NCBI RefSeq assembly: GCF_964340395.1
Contig: NC_135563.1
Span: 20,914,151-20,978,150, forward strand
DNA length: 64,000 nt
DNA from: Glandiceps talaboti
Lineage: Eukaryota > Hemichordata > Enteropneusta > Spengelidae
Direction: 5' to 3'
The notes under the pieces were generated by a model. It saw only the letters and a program-made list of their open reading frames with translations. It searched no databases and was not told the DNA's origin. Every line of letters begins with the position of its first letter. Position 1 is the stretch's first letter. This document shows positions 11,878 through 23,109 of this stretch, piece after piece. A program made the translations under genes and the position numbers.

Positions 11878-14800
11878 TCACTGATTTCGGACTTCTTGTG
11901 TGCATGCATTTGCATTTTTTTCTGCAATAACATTTCTGTTATCTCTGACACCACCATAAGGGGTAAATCTGTTATAGCCAGGGCCTTGTCTGGCTCTGTT
12001 GTGCATTCTGTTAATAATTTTACCCCCTGCCCCCTGCCCCCGATATTGTTGATGTTGAAGTGGTGGAGACATGTTAAAGTCACCTCTGAAATTGAAATCG
12101 TTTCCAATAGCACGACTGAAATCAACATAGGGTAATGGTGGCATGTTTTGATTTTGGAGAAGAAATGGCTGTTGTGATGCCATGTGTGGAGACATGTATG
12201 GTGCACCACCCCTATAGTTAGTGCGTCTAATAGGACCGCCATAGCGTTCTTCAGGTGACTTGACCATATTGAACCCATTATTGTGTGGGTTGAATCCATT
12301 ATTTTGTGGGCTGAACCCATTGTTTTCTGGGCTGAAACCATTATTATGTAGGTTGAATCCATTATTTTGTGGGCTGAACCCATTGTTTTCTGGGCTGAAA
12401 CCATTATTATGTAGGTTGAATCTATTATTTTGTGGGTTGAAGCCATTATTTGGGTGCATAAAAACTTGGCGTGAAAACATATTTGGAGGTGAATTAACCC
12501 CATTACGTGGACCATGAACACTCAGATTTGCACGACTATGAAAATCTAATTCGATGGCACTTTGACTACGAATGAGTCGTATCATGTTGTCTCTAACAAC
12601 GGGGTCAGGTCCAATTAAACGAGGCACCCCTACTCCCCAAGCCGTGGCAAGATGGGCCAGCACTAGGTTAGTTATACGCCTGTGTGCTCTTTCGTTCCAA
12701 TGAACTCCATCACCGGCTCGTCTATGAAGCTGCCAACGAAAGTAATAATGGAGATCAAGAACATCATATCCATTGGATACTACTATATCACGAGTATAAT
12801 AATTAGCTTCTAATATATCTAATCTTAGTGTGTCATTCATGAAAGCTACCTCAGGGACCATGAAACCACCTTTAATGTTACTCGATACTGGTAGTGTAGT
12901 GTTCCACACCACCATTGCTTGTGGAGGCAAGACTTGTGGAAAACGTTTGAACAGCTCCTCCAAATTTGTCTTGTACTTTGGTATGGATGATGGACCATAT
13001 CGGGTGATGTCCCACAGACATGAGTTGATGATGACTACATCAGGTTTGGGCTCTTCCATCAGGTCTTTTAATACTGTCTCCATATACGGACCATACACAC
13101 GGGTCAGAAAATAAAACCTTCAACAAAAAGGAGTACAGTTTGGATATAGTGATTAGAAATTAAAATTCTACCAAATATTGTTTTTACCTTTCTGTACATT
13201 ACGTAATCTTGAACAAAGTAATTTCTATCTGGTTCTAATAGCAAAATTTTGTTGTGAGTCAAAATAATAAAAACTGGCATTTCATGCAAGTCATCACATA
13301 GTAAGAGAACACCAAATTTTGGTACGTCACTAGAAATTGTGTGCGTCAGTGGTGTGTCAAATAACGGCTTAGAAGGTACACTCTTACTGAAATATATAAA
13401 AAATAGCAAGAGGAAAAGTGACAACGTAATATTCATGACTCAGGTGCTTATTATCATACAATAAATAGTCACAAATATTTATTGTATAATAATATTAATG
13501 ACAATAATGTTATTTTTTATATAGCGCTTTCCCACTCTGTGCTCAAAGCACTTTACAATTATAACCCCTGGCTCGGATCTATATCAGCACAATGACCCTT
13601 TACTTCCTCAACTCCCTGGGAAGCATACAATCCATTGCAGCCTGTATAAGTGCATAGGATTAAAGCATTCACATTGCAACCTCTATCCTACCAGGTCCCC
13701 AATTATACAGTGTATACTGGCGTTTCAAATCACATGGATATTTGCTAACTTGATAGAAATCTTGGAATAAACTTGCAAGTTTATACTAATTTCAAGGTCA
13801 TTGTTGGGTTGGTAATATTTAAATAAATACATGTATAATTATAACTTACCTTTTTCTGGTTCACAATGACATGTTATTTATTAACATTTAATGGGGGAAA
13901 TAAATTTGACACACCAGATAGACACTAGGACTTGAAGTCCAGATCACAGAGAATACCAATTTATAATGCCAAGTTAGCAGTAGTACAGGGTATATAAACA
14001 CTGTATTTAGCTGACCACTTTTATGTTGTGGTCTGTCAGAGTAATTCAATGGAAATTAATAGAAAATTCTGACTGAAATAGTTCCTTCCCTTGGTTGAAT
14101 TTGTCTAACAAGTTTAGAAGTTAACTAAAGCCCTGGATAACAACTTTGGATTGGATAAATCCCTTAAATACAGTCTTTTTATCAACTTAGAGTGTACTCA
14201 AACACCCCAAATCCAAGTGGTATTTGTTTCCTTCACTCGGGAGCTATTTAAATTGAGTCAGTTTTTTTAGTATATTCTGTCTGCTATGTACTGTTTTTTC
14301 GTCGTTTTTATGCTATGTAATGTTTGGTGTGGGAGGACCACAATGGAAATAAGTTGTTAAAACTTTTTTTGTGTTATCCTTGGCAAAGGTATTCCGTGCT
14401 GTATTTGTTTGTTTGTGAAAGCTGAAGTGTTATTTCCGTTTTTTGTTTTGTGGTTTCCTGAATATTTTTTGCCAAATCAAATCAAATCAAATCAAATCAA
14501 AAGTAGTGTATGGGTAAACATCTAATATATTGAGCCTAGGGGTCTTCAGTCTTACCTTTTGTACTGGTAATTCCTTTACCAGGAGCAGTTATTTTTAATT
14601 TTAGCTGAAAGCATACATCATCTATTTTGTTTATATTCTACTTTCACTAAAGATACCAGAAAAGAGTTACAAGTTAAGAGTATTTCAGCTAACTAGTATT
14701 TATACTTACTTTAATTACAGAATAAAAACCCTCTACAGCATGTTATAAAGAATCTGAGTGCTACAAATTACTGTTTCAGTAAGGATTATGATATGGACTC

Positions 14801-16928
14801 CAATTTTTATACTTATGAATGGAATATCATTTCATCATCTCAACCGAAGGACAGACATTATATTGTATTATATTATAGGGAGGGAAGTATAAATAATGAT
14901 GTCAACTTGATAAATAAAGTTGAAACTAATACCATACCTGATAAGGATGTAATCTGTCTTGTACTGTCTCACTTCTCTGTAACTTGTACCATTATTTAGC
15001 TCACCCTTTATACCACCTTCCAAGAGTTCATCATTGCAGAATGTCACCTCACCCTCAAAAAAGCATTTAATAATTCTAAATTAACAACCCTGCTGAATTA
15101 ATTTCCATTGTGGAATGTAATCTCATCCTCAAAAAGAATGTAAGAAAATTAATTAACTTTAGTTGACATTCCATGATCTAACTAAAAGAAGTTACATGAC
15201 TTTATTTATGCAGTCAGTCAGATAAACATGGTAATAAATGTTGTAATAACGACGTAATATGATTATAATCTATCGTACTGGACTTGCTGTTATTTTGAAT
15301 GGCAACATTTTCACGTCCTATCCTGGACGCTCCTTCAGGTCGACTGATGCCTTATTTGGATAAAGTGTAATAGGGTGTGACACGGAAAATTATTGCAAAC
15401 ATTTAATACACACACTTGCCACTGAATTAAATTGGAAGCAATACTGGGTATCATGATAATTATGCAGTGTGTTCATATTGCTGTCTGAAAATAATGCAAC
15501 AAAAGCTACCAGATTTGAGGAGAATCCTACATACCGTTTCACTGGCCTTTGTAACATATTAAGCTATCAAAGTCAAAGAGAGAGACAGAACAGTTTTGTG
15601 CATGAGTTGAGTGCACTATGTAATTCATGTTGTAGCAATCTACTTTTCTGTCCAGTGTGCTCTCTAATCCAATTTGACGTCACACAATTTCTGGTGACAC
15701 ACCAAACTTTGTTCCCCTCTATCTTACTATGTGGTGACTCACAAGAAATGACAGTTTTTATCATTTTGACTCACAACAAAATTTGGCTATCATTAGAGGG
15801 CACACTGGTTCTGTCTCACTATTTTTATCACTTGTTAGTGGTGTTGACAAATTGACAGTGACTTCAAAGTCAACATTTTTGATTTGATGATATATGGTCT
15901 GTACCTTTTTCCGTAGCTCATTGTCTAAAAGAAATCTATTTTCCTGTAGGAGAACAACCAGGTCCTTGTACAGACTTCTTTGGACTGATAAGATAAAACA
16001 AGAAAAGGAAATTAGCAATGGCAACACCATTCTTCACTTTTACATTTATTGATACATTGAGATCATCATGTCTGAACTGTGTTGATTTTAACACTAGTGC
16101 CAATGGCACTGTAGCACATCTGTATTGGTATGGGTTGGGGCATTGATTCAAAAGTAATTTATGGAGTGTTTTGGGCTAGGATATCATTAATTCTTGGTCG
16201 GATGTGTACCCATTATTTTTGTTACAGGAAAAGCTGCTGGCATTTGGCTGAGGTCATATCTCAATCTGCCCAATAGGTTTTGAGATGCCATTTTTAAGAT
16301 TTATTTTGCATACTGCGGATCAGATCACTTTCCTCAAAAGGAACATCCTAACAAAGTTTCACTTAAATGAGTCTTGCAGGATTTTTTTTATTACAAGTTG
16401 ATTACAAACATCCACACACAGACAAACATTTCTTCATGCCTACAGCACAACTAAACCTCAGTTCAGTTGTGCTAAAAATGTACCTTGATCAGTCCTGTAT
16501 CAATCATTAATATGGTTTCATTTTGAACAGAGCTTTTTCATGTACACACCCACCTACTAGTCGATACAGTTTAACACACTTCCCCACCCAAAGAAAATAC
16601 CCCATCCCTCAGTAAATACATGTGGTATATTATCCAAACACACTGCACTCACTCCGAACAAAAACACAACATTTTATCATTTTATTTATTCTTCTTTTTG
16701 TAAAAAGTGTGTCAACACAGGTTTACAATTTGACATTTCAGACTCTGACCTTTAGGCTTTACATTAACTAGTCGTAAAACAGAAGGTTGAGTTTGTATGC
16801 CAGATCAAGCCTCCATAAAATTAAAATATGGTATGCAAGAACTCACCTGAATCTCCTAGTATCACTATAAACTTGTTTCTGAGGAGTTTTTTGACATCGT
16901 CCCTCAAAAAAACAGCTTGTTTTTCCAT
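11878..16928 (-). CDS. PC-esterase domain-containing protein 1 (PCED1/FAM113-like), four coding exons
   Basis: Minus-strand exons at 16847-16928, 15905-15984, 14938-15053 and 11878-13117 splice in phase to a 505-residue protein. The ATG at 16928 is supported by an in-frame TGA nine bases upstream. The protein matches the vertebrate PCED1A/PCED1B family, a GDSL/SGNH-like esterase fold whose substrate is not established. Visible signatures are VILGDSVQRSLYKDL (candidate nucleophile Ser27), GELNNGTSYREVRQY, RFYFLTRVY, INSCLWDITRYG and DGVHWNERAHRR (candidate catalytic Asp229 and His232). The catalytic domain ends near residue 255. The tail is long, rich in Asn, Gly, Phe and Arg, contains an in-frame minisatellite and is probably disordered. 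Human PCED1A is about 454 residues, so the extra length lies in the tail. Each exon border coincides with a family motif that continues across it (GDS|VQR, LRKK|GEVTF, R|FYFLTR). The paralogue is not determinable because PCED1A and PCED1B arose in vertebrates. Confidence 0.93.
12258..12450 (-). repeat. In-frame 63-bp minisatellite inside the PCED1-like coding exon
   Basis: A 63-bp unit encodes the 21-residue repeat NNGFNLHNNGFSPENNGFSP followed by Q, present about two and a half times, with half-units such as NNGFNPQ and NNRFNLH on both sides. The period is a multiple of three, so copy-number change keeps the frame. It forms a low-complexity Asn-Gly-Phe tail outside the catalytic domain. Confidence 0.85.
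13224..13345 (-). repeat. Intronic repeat, inverted relative to the copy at 15665-15806
   Basis: Read on the minus strand, this segment closely matches the plus strand at 15665-15806. Shared blocks include ACACAATTTCT, TTACTATGTG, GAAATG.CAGTTTTTAT and ATTTTGACTCACAACAAAAT. The two copies lie in consecutive introns of the PCED1-like gene, in opposite orientation, on either side of exon 3. Confidence 0.8.
13500..13712. repeat. SINE-like dispersed repeat with 'ATATAGCGCTTTCC..CTCAAAGCACTTTACA' head
   Basis: TTTTTATATAGCGCTTTCCC is followed by a short spacer and GCTCAAAGCACTTTACAATT, a head sequence I know as a frequent repeat in marine animal genomes. The distal part is less clear and I set its end only roughly. 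A related TTGTATAGTGCCAATATGG segment follows a CAAT array near 18790. No RNA polymerase III boxes could be confirmed. Confidence 0.5.
15083..15138 (-). pseudogene. Decayed copy of the PCED1-like exon 3 acceptor and exon start
   Basis: On the minus strand, CTTTTTGAG then GATGAGATTACATTCCACAATG resembles the true exon 3 start CTTTTTTGAG then GGTGAGGTGACATTCTGCAATG, whose acceptor lies 74 bp further on in the direction of transcription. The copy runs into TAA after about nine codons and has no donor. It looks like a partial tandem duplication of the acceptor and exon start that has lost coding ability. Confidence 0.6.
15665..15806 (+). repeat. Intronic repeat, inverted partner of 13224-13345
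   Basis: This is the plus-orientation copy of the pair. It lies between exon 2 (15905-15984) and exon 3 (14938-15053) of the PCED1-like gene. Identity appears about 75-80 percent by eye over roughly 120 bp, with small indels. An apparent shared peptide (FIILTHNKI) between open frames on opposite strands is a by-product of this duplication. Confidence 0.8.
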
Positions 16929-17676
16929 TTTTAATCACAGATACACCTGTTGGAATATAAACAACTAATTTTTAGCGATAAATTCTTTGTTAAGGTCGAC
17001 ATTTTGTTTCCCTTATTACCCCAACTGACTCTTTGCAATAATAAATATGAAGAACTGGGGTAAAAATGGTCTTTTCAGCAAACTTGTAATTAAGTGACAC
17101 AATTCCTAATAACACACTCTCAAATTTAATACAGTTAAAATAGAAATAAAGAAAATACTTGCAAACTCCAAAATGCCAGGGACATAGTTTGAGAAACAAC
17201 TCAACATACGGATATACGAGTCGTACTGCAAAATGTTGTTTTGAACGGCTAGTTTTCCTGTCTTCACTGAGCTGCAAACATTTTCATGAAACAAACTCAG
17301 AGTAGACTGAATGACAATAGGCTATCAGCCGCACAAGCTACAGCCTACAACCTGACAAATATTTTTCATGACCTAGCAACATTATGCTATTGAACAAAGT
17401 GGTACGACAGAGAGTTAAAATACAACCCAGTCATGAGACAAGGTCGTAGGTCAAGCCAAACAGTCTAGCAATATTTGATACAATGCAATACATGTATACT
17501 GGTGAATGGTTAACTATAGAGATGAATGTCTGTGTATTAGACAGCCATCCATGCTGCCCTACTCTAAAATTTATCATTACTGTATGAAGATACAATGTTA
17601 GAATAAAACCTTTACCAACTGTGAATACTGATATGCTGTGGTAAACATTAACCACCACTAGTTACCTTTAGAGACA

Positions 17677-17690
17677 GTTGCCATGGATAC
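17677..17690. promoter_or_regulatory. RFX X-box-like motif upstream of the PCED1-like gene
   Basis: GTTGCCATGGATAC matches the palindromic X-box GTTGCCATGGCAAC at 12 of 14 positions. It lies about 750 bp upstream of the start codon of the minus-strand PCED1-like gene. X-boxes bind RFX factors and are frequent in promoters of ciliary genes. Assignment to this gene is inference. Confidence 0.45.
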
Positions 17691-18505
17691 ACGGGTTCAA
17701 AACAGGGGTTCATTTTTAATCCAAACATTTGCTCATTTACAGCTGGAATCTGTAATAATTACATATCCCTGGTACACTCTCCTCAGCTTTGGAGATAAAT
17801 GAAATGCTGTCAGGTGTATAGGTTCTGAAATCTTACATGAAGTACATGTAAGTAGCGTGACTGACTAAAAATCAGGATTTATTTTTCAAAATAAGGTATA
17901 AAATGTACAAAAATGTCAAATCGTAGTTTTAGAAAATCTATATGACTGGGTATTTGGCTTACTTTAAGGTCACAAAGGCTTTCTGAGGAAGCTAACACAC
18001 AACATATTTGGAGACAATTAAGTTGGTCATAAAATTCAAGATGGTTGTCTTAGTTAATATGTACAGGTCAGAATAAACATATCTTTATTTACATGCAAGT
18101 TTGCACAACAGTTTTGGTATGCCATTGAAGTACCTTGATTTACTGGTGACTATAGACAGCTGTGTTATTGACTGTTAATAATGATGGAGTGCTTTGTAAC
18201 ATAGCTGGTGCTATGTAAACTTTTAACATCATGAGACATTTTTTGGTCATAAACAACGGTATATTAAAAGTTAATATAAAGAATTATGCAGAATTTTCAG
18301 ATGGATTTGATGCTCCAATGTCCATTTTTGTAGATACATTGACCATAATGTAAATCACAAACATGCAGCAGTAAAAGGGGTGAACTGTGAACTGCTTCCC
18401 CTTGTGACATTTGCACATTCTGACCACTGGTGGCGCTCTACTACATAATTCATCACAAGAGCAGTCAAAAACAAGAATATAGATTTCTAAATTCTGTTAT
18501 CCCAT

Positions 18506-18626
18506 AGACTTGTCTTAGGGTGACGATGTTATCCCCAACACCTGTCTCAGGGTGACTATCTCAAGAAGTTCTCAAGTCAACACATAGTGTAGAGCGCTTC
18601 TTGAGATACATCAAGACTAGTCTCTG
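18506..18626. repeat. Foldback repeat related to 47129-47366
   Basis: The segment begins AGACTTGTCTTAGGGTGAC, contains CTATCTCAAGAAGTTCTC and later CGCTTCTTGAGATA, and ends with AAGACTAGTCTCTGG. The ends and the internal TCTCAAGAAG/CTTCTTGAGA pair are inverted. The same motifs recur in the larger element at 47129-47366. Confidence 0.65.
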
Positions 18627-18731
18627 GACTAAGATTCTATACATATTAAACATATTTCTATATAATTTTTATGCAAAGTGTCTAGATGTCTAATATTGTC
18701 TACACACTTGTATAGGTTTTGAAGACTAACT

Positions 18732-18770
<39 letters not shown>

Positions 18771-18840
18771 CATCAATCAATCAAAAGAATTTGTATAGTG
18801 CCAATATGGTGTAATGTTCTCTGGCACTGAACAGGAACAA
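18732..18840. repeat. (CAAT)n array with SINE-like flank
   Basis: About twelve CAAT tetramers with one CCAT interruption occupy roughly 18732-18783. They are followed by AAAGAATTTGTATAGTGCCAATATGG and TTCTCTGGCACTGA. Such arrays are typical of the tail of a short dispersed element; the head is not identified. Confidence 0.6.
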
Positions 18841-20828
18841 TAGTACTTAGTAGATCATTTTAGAAAGTTAGAAAGCTAGAAATATAAACACGTTTTCTAC
18901 ATAAATCTGTACACTTAACTTTAGAAATATCATGTAGACCCATTTTTGCAAGGTTTATAATTTGCATCACTGGATAAAAATAATATAAATTTTCATTCAA
19001 GATTAATTTAAAAAAATAAAATCTATCTTACCGATAATTCCATGAAGATGAATCTTAGTTACTGCCAGGACAATGTAATTTTTGAATATGATAAATCAAG
19101 TAATAATGTAAATATTATCCAACAGTCTCGCTGTCAGACTCCATGACATTCATACCTCTGTAAGACACATGAAGTGCGGCCAAAGTAGCAAAGCATTACA
19201 AAGCGATGAAGTCTGGCGACAAGACAACTCTCCAAAAGAAAATTCATGCAGACTAAAATGATTTTCCCCTCCAATGCACTTTAATTTTCATTGTCATGCC
19301 TTCACATACTTGATATGCAATTTCAATATGACACACATCCTCAAAAAAAAAAAAGATTTCTTAATACATGTCAGTCACTATACCTTGATTTTTGTACTGA
19401 ATTACTAGCGCTATACCTTTACTTCAGACTTCCAAATTCCAAACATCTGAATAAAACCCCATTCTATTATTGTTTTTTAACATTTGTGTGGTCACAATGT
19501 GATCATTATGTTATTTCCAATTACACTCTCTTATGTAGAGTTTCTCTATCTTTCTACATCACTTTAAGTTAACACTTTCACATATGCAGATGCAATAATT
19601 TTATGCAATATTTACTGTTTTTTCCAATGCTGAGATTTATAAGTCCTCATACTTTTGTTAGAAATCGTCATGTAATATGACTACATACTTTCTCAAAACA
19701 GTTTCCGAATTATTAATGTTTCGTTTCCACAGGTAGGTGGTGATGCACCAGTGAAGGGGGGGGGGGGGGTGAACAGCTGAACTACAACACTAAAGGCTTT
19801 AGCCTAGTACTACTAGTACGCATGGTCGAAACGCAAGTTGTTGACCGGATCTTCACGTGTGAAGCAACAGAACTACACATTTCTCTTACTGGTGTACGTA
19901 CAGAGTAAATTTATCAAGTTTTAATAACGTCATCTTCTTCTAAAATTGAGCAGATTTTACGGAAATATTGTAAATCTCAACTGAAGACACCGTGCAGGTG
20001 ACCTCGTCCCCTACACCGTTTGCAGCCAATGAACCCCGCTGTTCTGCTTCTGCTTGATACTGTGCAAAACACCTTGCGGTTACCGCGCACAGGTCAGTGT
20101 TGAAATGATGTCCTGTTGAATGTGTACAGTTTATGGTGAGCTCTGGTTATCAGGTCTTGCAGCAAGTTTACTTTTTGGAGTAGTAATGTTTTGAAGGCGT
20201 CAGTGTTCTTGGCCCGCTTCAACTCAAGTTCAACTTCAGAAGTAAACCTCAAACATGTGGTAAAAATGTAATATCGGTGTCTAGATATCTGAATGACACA
20301 GAAATTGACTTGAAAACCTAAAGTCACTGATAACGTGAAGATTTTGGTGAGAAAAGTGGGCACATTTTACTTACGTCTGTTCTGCTAATTACGTCTTCGG
20401 CAATCCTATTTACGTATGCAAATTTTCAACATTGGCCAATAACATTACTGAATTTTCAGTCATGTGACTTCAATTTCCGTTCGGAAGTCATCATTATAAT
20501 GTGTCCGTTGTAGGTGGTTGGTTCTTTCTTTGCGTTCAGTTTGCTTGTTTTCACCAGTTTTTTAAACGCAAGAAATAAAATGACATGGCCTTTCGTAGTG
20601 GAGATGGTCTGTTGTGACATGTTAGACTACTAGCGACTGTTACAAAATGTAAACGTACAAACAAAGTTTCAATTACTGAACGGTGAGGGCATCATTTAGT
20701 GTTTGTGCTGTGATGTGACGTATTTATTTATTGTGCTGTGATAATCTTTATAATACTGTAGTTTAGAGTTTTATATACATTTATAATTATCTATTATTTT
20801 TGTTTTTGTTTATATCATGTCAAATAAA

Positions 20829-21031
20829 CTGTACTGTACTGTACTGTACTGTACTGTACTGTACTGTACTGTACTGTATTGTACTGTACTGTACTGTACT
20901 GTACTGTACTGTACTGTACTGTACTGTACTGTACTGTACTGTACTGTACTATACTATACTATACCATACCATACCATACCATACCATACCATACCATACC
21001 ATACCATACCATACCATACCATACCATACCA
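20829..21031. repeat. Pentanucleotide microsatellite (CTGTA)n followed by (CATAC)n
   Basis: A nearly uninterrupted run of CTGTA pentamers from 20829 to about 20948 passes through a few CTATA units into CATAC pentamers ending at CCATGG near 21031. The period and phase are kept across both halves, so the second array probably arose by mutation and re-amplification of the first. A 5-bp period leaves open reading frames on both strands that encode repetitive, meaningless peptides. Confidence 0.95.
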
Positions 21032-21209
21032 TGGTCATGTTGGCAGAACCCGGGGATTCGGGTTGGACGAACAGTCGCTTGGTTGAAAAAAAAAACTCCA
21101 CTGGGATCTAAACTGATCATGCTGATGTTGACTTCGGTCCCGACAATATCGGGAGTCTGCCCAACTAGTGTTTGAGATCTCGGGGGGGGGGGGGGGCAAC
21201 TGTGTATAC

Positions 21210-21597
21210 ATTGGTACGGGGAGAGGGCTCCTTTGAGACCTCCAAAACCCATACTGTTCTCATACCAAAAAAATCCACACTTTTTTCATACCAACTCAGT
21301 ATCGCACAAAATAGATACTAGGGATTGTTTGAAGTGTCCCATTTGCAAAAACAGGAAACAATGTGTTAATATCGTGATGTTTTCATCATATTATCACCAA
21401 AGGTACTATATACAATGTAGCGTCAAAGCAAGTGCCACAAGAAGACATCAAAACACGACATTGTCATCGAAATCAGACACTGACATGGTTTCCATTTGTA
21501 AATCATTACTTTTCATTTACAAAGAGTACACCCTTTGTCATACCTTGAAAGCATAAAAAAAAACACCTCTTTCCAGTGGACCCTCCCCGTATGGTCG
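21210..21597. repeat. Possible MITE with short inverted ends
   Basis: The left end GGTACGGGGAGAGGGCTCC and the right end GTGGACCCTCCCCGTATGG are roughly inverted copies about 390 bp apart. A run of 15 or more G lies just left of it. No target duplication could be defined, so this call is tentative. Confidence 0.3.
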
Positions 21598-22036
21598 TCT
21601 TTGGGAGTTGCGGGAGGGGAGGGGGTGAGAGTTAATTTTCTGGCCTTCAGCTCAGCTATTGAGATTCAAACACAGGTACATTGTATTAATTGATGCAGTA
21701 CCGTCACACAAATTTACTCTGGTGGTAGCAGTTGGGAAATAACCAACATCATTAACATTTTAAACGTGGTGGCAGCAGTGGGATATTGATTAATTCCTTT
21801 AAACTAGTATCCTTTTCCATATCTGAGAGCATGTCATAGAGTAGTGGTTAGTTTTTTTGTACAATCTCAGACCACTAAAAGAGAAGGTACAATCAAAGTA
21901 GAACTTCATCAGTTAGTGAAATGGAAACATTGAACTTGAAACTAAAGGGGATGTAATCTTGTTATCTAAAGAAATTTATAAGTAGCCAGATACTGGCCAT
22001 TGAACTGAGAACCAAAGACAACATACTAGTAGTATT

Positions 22037-22104
22037 AAATTTCCTTTGAAGCTGTACCTACACCCTATTTTAAATGGGATGTAGGTGAGCTTCAAAGGAA
22101 ATTT
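22037..22104. repeat. 68-bp palindrome
   Basis: AAATTTCCTTTGAAGCT followed by GTACCTACACCC is mirrored, after the short spacer TATTTTAAAT, by GGGATGTAGGTGAGCTT and CAAAGGAAATTT. It can form a stable hairpin with one or two mismatches. Confidence 0.8.
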
Positions 22105-22789
22105 GATTAATTAGTCTATTGTTTAGTAAATAGACACAGGTGTGCAAACATATAAAGCCCTTCACACTTTGCCAGTCAGTAGCGTATTATTATATCAAAC
22201 AGGTCATAATTTAATGGTGGATTTGCATAATCCCATTTCTTTGGCCAATTATGATTCAATCTAGGTTCATGTGACTACTTTTACCCAATGACGTGTAGAG
22301 GGCTGGAGTACAGATGATTTATGGGAAATGGGGTTTGATATAATTTCACTTGTGTTCTGTAATTATAAGTGTTGACAGATTATGGTTTGAGAGATAAGAA
22401 AGCTACGTACATCTCCTTCTCTGAGAAGTTCTGTGTAAGTGTCCATGTATAGTTGTGCTGTGTCTAGAGTCTTGGCGATAGCAATGTCCGAGTAGCATTT
22501 TGAGTGAGAATCAATATGCAACTTTATTACACAGCATTTAAAACATGTTTTTAAAAATTATTTTAACAGGGAGAGGGTCATGTTTTAGAGGAAATTGAGG
22601 GCCGGTTACTTTTTAGTATGACGGAATCGAGGGAGGGTAATATTTTATGCAACAGCCCGGGCCTGATTTCCCCCGGCCCTCCCCCTCGCGGGGGTGTAGG
22701 TGTGTATGTGTGTGTGTGTATATATATATTATCTTCTTAGTTGTGTATCATTTTCCCTTTGTGTCTGGTGAAAATAAATAATATGAATA

Positions 22790-22889
<100 letters not shown>

Positions 22890-22948
22890 GTCAGTGGTAA
22901 GATTTATCCGTAGTACAGTGCTCGATACGTCTGCACGCAGATCGGGTT

Positions 22949-23109
22949 ATATGTTGAGGGTAGAAGAAAATCAAAGTAGGGTTTTTCGTCTCTACAAGCC
23001 TGTTTTGTGAGTAAATCACTCGTCAGCATCTCCTGACGAGTGATTTACTCACGAAACAGGCTTGTAGAGACGAAAAACCCTACTTGATTTTCTTCTACCC
23101 TCAACATAT
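22949..23109. repeat. 161-bp inverted repeat abutting the 5' LTR
   Basis: The left arm (22949-23026) and right arm (23033-23109) are complementary over 77-78 bases, with one mismatch and one single-base indel, around a 6-base spacer CATCTC. The left arm begins ATATGTTGAGGGTAGAAG and the right arm ends CTACCCTCAACATAT exactly one base before the LTR. The segment from 22887 to here lies between two AT arrays if the LTR element is removed. It looks like a fragment of another mobile element whose end was inverted and duplicated. Confidence 0.9.
23027..23072 (+). ncRNA. Type I hammerhead-ribozyme-like motif
   Basis: The invariant core is present in order: CTGACGA at 23033-23039, a 4-bp stem II GTGA/TCAC with loop TTTAC at 23040-23052, GAAA at 23053-23056, and a GTA cleavage triplet at 23064-23066. 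Stem III would be minimal (AC/GT around the loop AGGCTT). Stem I is formed by TCTC at 23029-23032 and GAGA at 23067-23070. Short stem III type I hammerheads are known from Penelope-like retroelements and retrozymes of animals. The mirrored copy in the left arm (read on the minus strand) has AAAA in place of GAAA and lacks the stem I strand, so only this copy could be active. Activity is inference. Confidence 0.6.

Noticed and set aside
11835-12521. 228-codon minus-strand frame overlapping the PCED1-like last exon
   Set aside because: Shadow frame: it stays open only because the 63-bp coding minisatellite is open in several frames. The other frame carries the family motifs.
15469-15855. 128-codon plus-strand frame with FIILTHNKI, also seen in a minus-strand frame near 13250
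   Set aside because: The shared peptide comes from an inverted intronic repeat pair inside the PCED1-like gene, not from a conserved protein.
20094-20363. 89-codon minus-strand frame near a promoter-like patch
   Set aside because: No ATG at its start, no splice-site support and no recognised domain; kept only as part of the intergenic description.
20800-21252. Several overlapping frames encoding YCTVL or GMVWY repeats
   Set aside because: Translations of the pentanucleotide microsatellite.
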